A stretch of 64,000 nucleotides of DNA, taken from contig JAIUMU010000002.1 in NCBI GenBank assembly GCA_022565355.1, positions 496,001 through 560,000 of the forward strand. Reading direction: 5' to 3'. This document shows positions 57,133 through 64,000 of the stretch, piece by piece. Origin of the DNA: Idiomarina sp. Its GTDB lineage: Bacteria > Pseudomonadota > Gammaproteobacteria > Enterobacterales > Alteromonadaceae. The stretch's first letter is position 1. Every line of letters starts with the position of its first letter. The position numbers were made by a program, and so were the translations under genes. The notes beneath the pieces are model-generated. The model was not told the origin of the DNA. It made no database searches and saw nothing but the letters and a program-made list of their open reading frames with translations.

Positions 57133-58325
57133 TACAGTACATTAACCTCTGGCTCAGCTAACAAGTAAGGCTTGAGGCGCAGAAAAACTAGCTTCTCGGA
57201 TAGGTTATCTTTGTATGAAAAGTAAACGATATTAACTCCATTCTCTTTACTCTTAAGGAGTTTATCTTTATCCCGCGACTTAGCCTTTTTCAATCCCTCG
57301 TCCCCACCAAATAGGCCAATGGGTTTGAAGTGTTGCTCTCCCTGATATTCGATAGCCAAACATAATTCTGGTATGTATACATCAAAGCGCTGCCTATTTA
57401 ACCAAGGAGGAGAGGCTTCGCGCTGGATATTAAACTTAGGGAAAAGTACCTCGATATAATTGAATAGAAGAGTTTCATTGACCCACTTTTCACCAATTTT
57501 AGCGACCCCCTTCATACCTCTCACCTTGTTTTCTGCATCCCGCTCATCCAAACCCTCTGATATTTCAAATTTGCGGATGTAAGCTCCGTAACGAACTTTA
57601 AATGCAGAACCATACATTTTGTGACAAAAGGTCAAATCAGAGTTAGTACCTTTGCACAGGTGGCAAATACCTTTTTTATAGTTTTCGTTTTGTAAAGCAT
57701 ATTGAATATGAGGATGAGTAGAAGCCAGATTTCCTCTTGAGCGCCCAGCTTTTGTGACTGCGTCTTTGAAGCAATCACAAAAATAACTTTCTCCAGTAAC
57801 TTTATTATAGAATGTCTGCCTCCACTCCCATACTCCCAGTCTCGATGGTTGAAGCTCTAATTTGACCATCTTGAGTAAAGCTCTCAACTTCGAAAGAAGT
57901 TTTGGAGAAAAATGAATCGCACCAAGACTTACAAGAACACGATTTTTCGTTTTCAACTGAAATGTTTTAGTTTTAAAAGTAGATGGCTCATCTGAATAGG
58001 GATAAAAAGGGCTAACAAGGATAAATTTGGGTAACTTAAAACTTTTCACATCGAGCGAAGTATCGAGGGTACTGCTCATATCAAACTGAGCATAACGAAT
58101 TTCCAAGCCATTGTTTTGAATATATTCATTCAGAGATAGTTCTTTTGCAGAGTAGTGAGAAGTGAAAGTTGACTTGAATGATGACAGAGTTAAACCGACT
58201 GGATGTCTGATGAATTCACAGAGTGCTTCAAACAAACTATCTGGAATAGATAATCTCTCGGACATTATTTTCTTCTGGCAGCTAAGAAGAAAATCCTCCT
58301 CCGAAAACTCAAAAGCCAGTTCCAT
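57132..58325 (-). CDS. Probable PD-(D/E)XK-type nuclease with zinc-type cysteines
   Basis: The C-terminal quarter of this 397-residue protein has a homing-endonuclease-like PD-(D/E)XK core: Asp315 in RFDVYIPE, Glu326-x-Gln328 in LAIEYQGEQHF, then SRDKDKLLKSKENGVNIVYF, the usual helix-strand ending with basic residues. Cysteines CDC (183-185) and CHLC (221-224) may bind zinc. The N-terminal half (1-170) is not recognised and may be a sensor or target-binding part. It is the first gene of a two-gene operon with the serine protease. About 280 bases of non-track sequence upstream hold its promoter and a possible 34-codon ORF on the other strand. Codon use is A+T-rich compared with the core genes. 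Confidence 0.65.
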   Translation of the reverse strand: MELAFEFSEEDFLLSCQKKIMSERLSIPDSLFEALCEFIRHPVGLTLSSFKSTFTSHYSAKELSLNEYIQNNGLEIRYAQFDMSSTLDTSLDVKSFKLPKFILVSPFYPYSDEPSTFKTKTFQLKTKNRVLVSLGAIHFSPKLLSKLRALLKMVKLELQPSRLGVWEWRQTFYNKVTGESYFCDCFKDAVTKAGRSRGNLASTHPHIQYALQNENYKKGICHLCKGTNSDLTFCHKMYGSAFKVRYGAYIRKFEISEGLDERDAENKVRGMKGVAKIGEKWVNETLLFNYIEVLFPKFNIQREASPPWLNRQRFDVYIPELCLAIEYQGEQHFKPIGLFGGDEGLKKAKSRDKDKLLKSKENGVNIVYFSYKDNLSEKLVFLRLKPYLLAEPEVNVL

Positions 58326-58404
58326 TTTGATAACACTCCAGTAGGCAGCCTTGGTCGCTTCATAGTGACATAGTTATTCTAGCGAACTAGTTGGAGGCTC
58401 CATC

Positions 58405-58509
58405 ATGCACCATTTGGCCTCTAGGTTACAACATAACAAGAAAACCATAACGAAGCTTCAAGCATTCAGAACGCCGGGAGTTACCATCCCGATGGTACAG
58501 CAAGTCTAG
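58405..58509 (+). CDS. Possible 34-residue small protein
   Basis: This short ORF, below the track limit, has an excellent ribosome site (GGAGG, seven bases before the ATG) and begins MHHLASRLQHNKKTITKL. It is basic. There is no homology I can name, and chance cannot be excluded. The rest of this intergenic stretch (58326-58604) holds a short perfect palindrome TACCATC-CC-GATGGTA (58482-58497, inside this ORF) and a TATACT hexamer at 58538. Confidence 0.3.
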   Translation: MHHLASRLQHNKKTITKLQAFRTPGVTIPMVQQV

Positions 58510-58604
58510 CCCTCTGGGTATTCTGCTCTCACCAAGCTATACTCTAATTGTTTGAGATACCGCATGCTGATGCGCTGTGAACGGAGACTTAAAGGAGAAG
58601 CCTT

Positions 58605-58835
58605 GTGGCAAATCAACTTGACGTGCTAGCGTTGGCAGAAGAAGTAAAACGCGATTGTGAATCAGGAGCGCTGTACCAAGACCTACTATCTCAAGGACAA
58701 ACGCTATATGGTAAAAATCCAACTTATCCAGATCACATCGAGCGCATCACTCCTGATGGGAAGAGGACGCTTGGCTATTGGCATCATGGTCAGTTTGTTG
58801 AAGACTTTTGCCTTCTATTGAACAGAGTACTTTAA
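58605..58835 (+). CDS. Unknown 76-residue protein
   Basis: The gene starts with GTG and has a good ribosome site (AAAGGAG, eight bases upstream). The product is acidic at its N-terminus (LALAEEVKRDCESG) and contains DGKRTLGYWHHGQF toward the end. I do not recognise the family. It ends ten bases before the next small gene, so the two probably form an operon; the size pair (76 and 93 residues) and the defence-island setting would suit a toxin-antitoxin or accessory pair, without direct evidence. Confidence 0.6.
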   Translation: MANQLDVLALAEEVKRDCESGALYQDLLSQGQTLYGKNPTYPDHIERITPDGKRTLGYWHHGQFVEDFCLLLNRVL

Positions 58836-58845
58836 GGTATCGCTA

Positions 58846-59127
58846 ATGCCCTATTGCCACACGGTTTTTCACGTAACTTCCCCTGAACAAATCGAAAATG
58901 TGCTATCGACTCTTACGAGAGAAAGTTTTGTGAGAGGCAAAGCAGCTTATCACCTTGCGAACGACGTTTATTCTATTGATGCTGGTGAGAATGATATCCG
59001 CGCCATTTACGATAAAGAAAAAGAGGTCATTAGATTTTTCTGTCGTTATCAGCGAGACATAGCTTTTTACGAGAAAAAGCTCCAAACCTTTGCTATAAAA
59101 AACAATATCGATATAAGACCTCAATAG
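58846..59127 (+). CDS. Unknown 93-residue protein
   Basis: This is a small protein of mixed charge, with VFHVTSPEQIENVLSTL near the start and a basic, aromatic C-terminal half (IRFFCRYQRDIAFYEKKL). No catalytic motif, membrane segment or signal peptide is seen, and I do not recognise a family. It follows the 76-residue gene at ten bases and is followed by the 43-bp repeat array about 50 bases after its stop. Confidence 0.55.
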   Translation: MPYCHTVFHVTSPEQIENVLSTLTRESFVRGKAAYHLANDVYSIDAGENDIRAIYDKEKEVIRFFCRYQRDIAFYEKKLQTFAIKNNIDIRPQ

Positions 59128-59176
59128 GGCGAAATACGACCATACCTTCAAACTTCTTTCTTCAAAAGCTGCTGTG

Positions 59177-59485
59177 GTGCAATCCCGTGCGCTGAGTCGA
59201 TTGTTCGGATAACTCACAGGCGCAACACCGTGCGATCAATCGATTGTTCGGATAACTCACAGGTACAACACCGTGCGATCAATCGATTGTTCGGATAACT
59301 CACAGGTACAACACCGTGCGATTAACCAATTGTTCGGATAACTCACAGGTACAACACCGTGCGATTAACCAATTGTTCGGATAACTCACAGGTGCAACAC
59401 CGTGCGATTAACCGATTGTTCGGATAACTCACAGGTGCAACACCGTGCGATTAACCGATTGTTCGGATAACTCACAGGTGCAACT
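59177..59485 (+). repeat. 43-bp tandem repeat array (six full units plus partial ends)
   Basis: The invariant 20-mer ttgttcggataactcacagg starts at 59201, 59244, 59287, 59330, 59373, 59416 and 59459, always 43 bases apart. The other 23 bases vary at only a few positions, and neighbours share variants (units 1-2, 3-4 and 5-6 group together), showing local duplication. A degenerate half unit precedes and a truncated one ends the array. The period is not a multiple of three and stops occur, so it is not a coding repeat. Later units can fold as CCGA-TTGT-TCGG and GGTG-CAA-CACC hairpins. Confidence 0.92.
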
Positions 59486-59596
59486 TTATGCTTTGAGCAG
59501 GGATATTTAACCGTCAGTGGTTTCTCTTTGACTTGAACATAGACTAATGCATATGTGTCAAATTGATAGAACCTAAATTAGTTGCTTCAAAACGAG

Positions 59597-59620
59597 AAAA
59601 GCCACCCGAAGGTGGCTTTT
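59597..59620 (+). terminator. Intrinsic terminator upstream of the HEPN-SIR2-HerA operon
   Basis: AAAAGCCACC and GGTGGCTTTT form a ten-base stem with a CGAA loop; T and A runs make it work on either strand. It separates the repeat array from the Abi gene. The stretches 59486-59596 and 59621-59734 otherwise show no gene; the latter presumably holds the operon promoter and a small CCTCA...TGAGG inverted repeat. Confidence 0.85.
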
Positions 59621-59734
59621 CCGTAGAACTTTTTCGCATGAGACCTCAATCTAAATGAGGCTACTCCGCCTTTATGTATTGTAGTCTAGACATGTTATTA
59701 TCCGAAGTCAACAACTTGAAAGCAGGGAAAGCAA

Positions 59735-60751
59735 TTGAAGTACATATCATCCAGTAGATTATCAGTTTACGAGCACCATCTTAAAGTTAAACACGATGAA
59801 GTGCTAGCGGCTTATCATTGGAACAAAGCTCTGTGTGCTGCGCTTTTCCCTGTTATCCAATGCTTGGAGGTTACATTGCGAAACGCTATTGATTGCGCAA
59901 TACGAGAAAACCCTCCCAAAGCGGCTAAAGGTCAATATAGTACTGGACCAGACTGGATCTTTTCCTTCACTGAGTACATGGGAAATAGAACACTTCCTAA
60001 TCACAAAAGATACACAAAAAACGCACGTCCCAAACAACCCGTGGACAAACAAGGCTACGTGCTGGCCTCCAACAAGACACGACTAATTACAAACTATCTA
60101 TGGGAGGAGAAGAAAGTTGTTGATGCAAGCAAAAAGCTAAAAAGAGTTGGTAAATCTGTTACACCAAACAATGTGATCTCTGTTATGGATTTCGGCTTCT
60201 GGACGAATTTTCTCTCTATCACATATGAAGACATTAGTTCGCAAATGCTGCTTTGGCCTAACCAGCTCAAAACAGTCTTCCCTAATGCTCCGGTCGGAAT
60301 CACTAGATCTGACATAGAAAAAATTTTTTTATCCATCAAAGAGTTGCGAAATAGATTAACTCATCACGAGGCTATCTGGAAGTTCTTTTATGATAACCCG
60401 GTTACTGGAATGCCTGATTACTCGAAACCCGTTTATGGTGCGAAAGCCAGTTGCTCACTTTTATTAAAGCATTACGAGGATATCCTAGAAGCTATTAAGT
60501 GGATGAGTAAGGATAGGTTAGCTAGATTTCTTGAACACCATGGTGACGCACGTTTTAGAGCCTTATGTAGCCTTGATGGGCTTCATAGTTTCATCTCTCC
60601 AGAGAAAATCACTTGTACTCATCCTATTAATAAAGGAGGGTGGGGAGTTAGAAAACTTCTAAACCAGTTAGAGAACGGGGAACCTGTGAGAATCACACGT
60701 AATGGGAAAACTGTTTATACATTGGCAAAAGATTTTCATAGAAGCTTCTAA
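59735..60751 (+). CDS. Abi_2-type HEPN protein with a Phd-like C-terminal segment
   Basis: The start is TTG with AGGGAAA a few bases upstream. The 338-residue protein has the Abi_2 (AbiD/AbiF) pattern: FPVIQCLEVTLRNAID in the first helical block, and the HEPN ribonuclease signature R-x4-H as Arg205...His210 in ELRNRLTHHEAIW. Such proteins cut RNA in abortive infection. Residues about 304-331 (GVRKLLNQLENGEPVRITRN, then GKTVYTLA) read like the core of Phd/YefM antitoxins, an odd addition. It lies 44 bases before the SIR2 gene on the same strand, so it is probably in one operon with SIR2 and HerA. Confidence 0.75.
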   Translation: MKYISSSRLSVYEHHLKVKHDEVLAAYHWNKALCAALFPVIQCLEVTLRNAIDCAIRENPPKAAKGQYSTGPDWIFSFTEYMGNRTLPNHKRYTKNARPKQPVDKQGYVLASNKTRLITNYLWEEKKVVDASKKLKRVGKSVTPNNVISVMDFGFWTNFLSITYEDISSQMLLWPNQLKTVFPNAPVGITRSDIEKIFLSIKELRNRLTHHEAIWKFFYDNPVTGMPDYSKPVYGAKASCSLLLKHYEDILEAIKWMSKDRLARFLEHHGDARFRALCSLDGLHSFISPEKITCTHPINKGGWGVRKLLNQLENGEPVRITRNGKTVYTLAKDFHRSF

Positions 60752-60795
60752 ACGTGCTAGTAGCGATTTAAAATTTTTTAAAGGGAGTTGATGCT

Positions 60796-62064
60796 ATGAG
60801 TGAAGATAAACAACTTGCGAAGGACTGTCTAATATTTAAACAAGGACAGGATAGTTTGCTTGGTGATAATGAGAGTCTTGAAGATGGTATCGAGAAGATC
60901 AGAAGCAAACTATCAGATCTAGCAAATATTAAAAATCTTCACTTTTTAATGGGCGCCGGAGCTAGTTCAGGTGCTATACCGACTATGGCTAGACTTATCA
61001 ATATAGTGGAAGCGAGAGTTGAGGGGCAGGAAACAGCGAACGATTTGGCATCACACCCTGATGACCTGATACATGATGAAGTGAAAGCACGATTCAAATC
61101 TGTTAAAGATGTCTCTCCAAACAATTTAGAAGACATACTTGGCACTCTCTATTCAAAGCGTGAGTATTCAAAAGGAATTAACGAGAAAGACAGCCTGAAT
61201 GACTTTCTTATAGAGTTAATTGAGTCTCAAATCTATTCATCTATCAACATTGACTGCACAACCGCTGAAGATTCACTAAGTTTATACAAAAAACTTTACC
61301 AGAAGTTGGCATTGCGAAATAGAGATCTCGCGAGAGTCAACGTATTCACCACTAACAACGACTTACTCAGCGAGACAGCATTAGGCTATCTTAATATCAA
61401 CTACAACAACGGTTTTAGTAGTGGTCTGTCTCGTACATTTAATCCTGCGCGTTTTTCTTACACATTTTCACGCAAGATTGATCCAAGTGTCGAAAAGTAT
61501 GAGCCTCTAGAGAATATGGTTTATCTTTACAAGCTTCACGGATCGATTAGTTGGATAGAATCAGATGACAACTCATTTTTTAACATCAAAGAGGTCGATG
61601 TAGTTCCTAATCAGCCAGCAAAATACAATAATGTACTTATCTACCCGACGCCGCTGAAACAAAATAAAAGCTTAGGTTCTCCTTATGCGGATCTAATTAG
61701 AGAGTTTCAAAACAAGCTCTTACTCCAACATGGTGTGTTAATAGTTATCGGTTATAGCTTTAGCGATGAACATATAAACAATGCGATTTATTCAGCTCTT
61801 GCGTCTAATTCAAGCCTTAGCGTGGTTATCTTTGGTAACTATTACCCTACTGAAAATCTTACGAAACTGACTGACAGGCGGATTTATCAGATCTCAGGGG
61901 AAATTGATGTTCCTGCTAAAACGGGCACAGCATCCTCAAAGGAAAATATTCACTACTTCAACTATATAGTAAATAACTTTATTCCTGATTTAGATCGCAG
62001 CAAAGATGTTGAAATACTTGAGGAGTTCATTAATTCTCTGAAGTCATTAAAGGGTGCAAAATGA
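60796..62064 (+). CDS. SIR2-family NADase of a SIR2-HerA defence pair
   Basis: The 422-residue protein has a defence-type SIR2 fold: nucleotide loop LMGAGASSGAIPTM (53-66), VFTTNNDLL with the catalytic-type Asn187, KLHGSISW with His248, and VIGYSFSDEHINNAI. SIR2 effectors of anti-phage systems deplete NAD+ on infection. AAGGGAG nine bases before the ATG is a good ribosome site. The stop overlaps the herA start (ATGA), which fits the known SIR2-HerA pair, where the two proteins form one large complex. Confidence 0.9.
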   Translation: MSEDKQLAKDCLIFKQGQDSLLGDNESLEDGIEKIRSKLSDLANIKNLHFLMGAGASSGAIPTMARLINIVEARVEGQETANDLASHPDDLIHDEVKARFKSVKDVSPNNLEDILGTLYSKREYSKGINEKDSLNDFLIELIESQIYSSINIDCTTAEDSLSLYKKLYQKLALRNRDLARVNVFTTNNDLLSETALGYLNINYNNGFSSGLSRTFNPARFSYTFSRKIDPSVEKYEPLENMVYLYKLHGSISWIESDDNSFFNIKEVDVVPNQPAKYNNVLIYPTPLKQNKSLGSPYADLIREFQNKLLLQHGVLIVIGYSFSDEHINNAIYSALASNSSLSVVIFGNYYPTENLTKLTDRRIYQISGEIDVPAKTGTASSKENIHYFNYIVNNFIPDLDRSKDVEILEEFINSLKSLKGAK

Positions 62065-64000
62065 GGATCGGGAAAATCACTTCAGTAAATTTTAACCAGT
62101 TTAGAGTGAAAATATCTTCAGAGATAAGAGGAAACTCTGTCAATGTTTCTGGTACTGTGTATTACTTCGGTAATATCGGAAGTTATTTAAAGACAGTTAA
62201 TTCAGTAGGTGAGCATTTAATTTGTGAAGTTATGTCAATTTTTGATAGCGATAACAGTTTAGGCTCAGCTGCTTATGATTTTGACAGTAATCGTGAACTA
62301 CTCTTGAAGCCTATAGGTACAATCACGAGAGATAATAGATTTAACCTTGGAGTTGGTATCTTCCCCGGAATATATAGTGAAGTAACCGTCGTCACTTTCG
62401 ATGATATGGAACTAATTCTTCATACCGGGAAAGATAAAGAGCTAAGCAAAACGATTCACCAAAGCTTTTTCCTCGGTGAGAGTAAAAACCTAATTAACTA
62501 CCCGATTAATATTTCGATAAACTCGTTTTTTAATATTCATTCGGCGGTGCTTGGCAACTCTGGTAGTGGAAAATCAAATACGATAGCTCATATCATCCAA
62601 GAAATTCACAAGAAAAAAGATAACTCTGCTATTGGTTCGCGAATACTAATTTTTGACGTCAACGGCGAATATAAAAATGCTTTTACAGGACACGAGATCA
62701 GCCCGTTTCTAAAGGTAAGGTTATTAAAACCAAATATTGAGACAGTTGAAGACGGCGTAGAACCATTTTACCTTCCGCACTTTCTTATGAATATTGACGA
62801 ATGGAGTTCGTTCCTAATGGCTACGGATGCCACCCAGCGGCCCTTCTGGGATAAGGTGCTTCAGGAAAGTTATAAGTTTTATATGATCGCGACCCATGAG
62901 GGAGCTAGCAGACAAAAGCTAATAAACTACCTTAGATTTAAGATCTGTAATCTAATCCACATACTGCAAGCACAAGGCGACAGTGATACGGCAATTATTA
63001 CTACCGCACAAGGAATAATTTATGGATTTTTAACGCTTATACAAATGGATACGAATCTTCACCGCGCATGTAATCAAGAGGGAGTGTTAAAGGATATAGA
63101 AGACTTGTATGCGAGTTGCACCATTAATTATGGTAGAAATGAAGGCAAGTTAATGAGTGCGGTACAGTTAGTTGAAAACAAGATTAATAACAATTCTCTG
63201 CGAGAAGTTATAGACTATAGAGCATCTGGCGAAGAGTATTTCGACTACCGATTTTTGAAGCAGGCAGCGAATCTTACCTTATTAGAAGAGGATGCTAGAG
63301 GTAATGGTCGGATAAGAGAATACACGTCTACGATGATGACACGATTAGATTTTTTCTTGGACAACCCCGATTGTGCTTTCATGAGACAGTCGCCCAACGG
63401 AACGACAAATATTGACCAGTACCTTGATTGGTTATGGCAGCCTAATAGCATAGTGCCATTACAAACTAACATGCTGATTATCGACACTAGCGAGCTATCA
63501 AAGGATGCATTAGAAACATTAACCTCTGTAACCTCAAGGCTTAACTTTACGTCAAGAAGGAAACTCAAAGGCTCAGCAAGGCGAGAGAAGCCAATACATC
63601 TAGTGCTAGATGAGGCTCATCGCTATATCAAGAAGGATTCAAAGTATTTACTTCGTGAAAATATATTCGAGCAGATTGCCCGTGAGGGCAGAAAGTACGC
63701 ATTGTACTTATTGGTATCATCGCAACGCCCCTCAGAATTGTCTGAAACTGTTTTATCGCAATGCTCAAACTTCATAGTCCATCGAATACAAAATGAAGTA
63801 GATATGAAGTACGTATACGCCATTCTTCCTTACTTTTCAGATGATTTTGCTAACAAAATCAAGCAATCTGTTCCCGGAGAAGCTCTAATATTTGGTAACT
63901 GTGTTTCAATGCCACTTCATGTGCGAGTAAAACAAGCGTCCCCTGAACCTAATAGTGAGAACTGCAAAGTTCATGAAGAATGGTTTAAGCCATTTCCGCC
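62061..64000 (+). CDS. HerA-like hexameric ATPase, partner of SIR2 (partial, runs off window)
   Basis: The track omits this gene because it has no stop before 64000; 646 codons are open. The N-terminal beta-barrel (HAS type, about 1-120) precedes Walker A GNSGSGKSNT (from residue 165), Walker B HLVLDEAHRYI (Asp517-Glu518), then IAREGRKYALYLLVSSQRP and SELSETVLSQCSNFIVHR, the FtsK/HerA signature of DUF87 ATPases. HerA proteins form hexameric rings that act on DNA ends. With the SIR2 gene overlapping at ATGA, this is the second subunit of a SIR2-HerA anti-phage system. The length suggests that only a short C-terminal tail is missing. Confidence 0.9.
   Translation, partial: MRIGKITSVNFNQFRVKISSEIRGNSVNVSGTVYYFGNIGSYLKTVNSVGEHLICEVMSIFDSDNSLGSAAYDFDSNRELLLKPIGTITRDNRFNLGVGIFPGIYSEVTVVTFDDMELILHTGKDKELSKTIHQSFFLGESKNLINYPINISINSFFNIHSAVLGNSGSGKSNTIAHIIQEIHKKKDNSAIGSRILIFDVNGEYKNAFTGHEISPFLKVRLLKPNIETVEDGVEPFYLPHFLMNIDEWSSFLMATDATQRPFWDKVLQESYKFYMIATHEGASRQKLINYLRFKICNLIHILQAQGDSDTAIITTAQGIIYGFLTLIQMDTNLHRACNQEGVLKDIEDLYASCTINYGRNEGKLMSAVQLVENKINNNSLREVIDYRASGEEYFDYRFLKQAANLTLLEEDARGNGRIREYTSTMMTRLDFFLDNPDCAFMRQSPNGTTNIDQYLDWLWQPNSIVPLQTNMLIIDTSELSKDALETLTSVTSRLNFTSRRKLKGSARREKPIHLVLDEAHRYIKKDSKYLLRENIFEQIAREGRKYALYLLVSSQRPSELSETVLSQCSNFIVHRIQNEVDMKYVYAILPYFSDDFANKIKQSVPGEALIFGNCVSMPLHVRVKQASPEPNSENCKVHEEWFKPFP

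Noticed and set aside
58482-58497. Short palindrome TACCATC-CC-GATGGTA as a terminator
   Set aside because: The loop is only two bases and no T-run follows; it falls within the possible 34-codon ORF.
59177-59485. The 43-bp array as a CRISPR
   Set aside because: The whole 43-base unit repeats; there are no unique spacers between constant repeats, and no cas genes are in the window.
59177-59485. The 43-bp array as integron attC sites
   Set aside because: Units are tandem without cassettes between them, and no integrase gene or clear attC core pair was seen.

Overview
The window looks like the chromosome of a marine gammaproteobacterium of the order Alteromonadales, most like Idiomarinaceae. 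This is inferred from protein character and from the conserved order NPr-PmbA-DarP-TldD-Nit-YhdP-RNase G-Maf-MreDCB next to an MSHA pilus locus, an order I know from Vibrio and Shewanella. No tRNA, rRNA, CRISPR array or insertion sequence was recognised.

Layout. (1) 1-13200 is a housekeeping block: the end of rapZ, ptsO (NPr), pmbA, darP, tldD, a nitrilase, yhdP, rng, maf and mreDCB. Most neighbours overlap by a few bases. (2) 13297-43153 is a complete but rearranged MSHA type IV pilus locus. The assembly genes mshI-mshI2-J-K-L-M-N-E-G-F-B-A read leftward. The minor pilin/adhesin genes mshD-O-P-Q read rightward, and mshC is divergent from mshD. Between mshQ and mshA lies an accessory segment: a histidine acid phosphatase, a TonB-dependent receptor and a purple-acid-phosphatase-like enzyme (probably a phosphate-scavenging module), then a parD gene fused to a parE remnant, a metallo-hydrolase gene broken by a stop codon, a Calx-beta lipoprotein, and a frameshifted second mshA-like pilin. 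(3) 43347-49879 holds pyrC with a structured leader, macB and macA, tdk, and add. (4) 49973-55898 holds a glycosyltransferase, then gabD, a solute-binding lipoprotein and a membrane EAL phosphodiesterase as one tightly coupled leftward operon. (5) From about 56000 to the right edge the DNA is visibly richer in A+T and looks like a defence island. It carries a coupled PD-(D/E)XK-like nuclease plus trypsin-like protease pair, small unknown genes, a 43-bp tandem-repeat array, and an apparent operon of Abi/HEPN protein, SIR2 NADase and HerA ATPase, the last cut by the window edge.

How it fits together. SIR2-HerA is a reported anti-phage pair. Here it has a third gene upstream, an Abi_2-type HEPN protein whose C-terminus resembles a Phd/YefM antitoxin core. 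The nuclease-protease pair is the best candidate for an undescribed system. Elsewhere the strongest regulatory signals are 11-bp-period Pho-box-like repeats before both the acid phosphatase and the TonB receptor genes, a hairpin ending exactly at the receptor start codon, and a terminator-like hairpin plus T-run immediately before the pyrC start codon. All functions are inferred from sequence reading alone; no database search was run.
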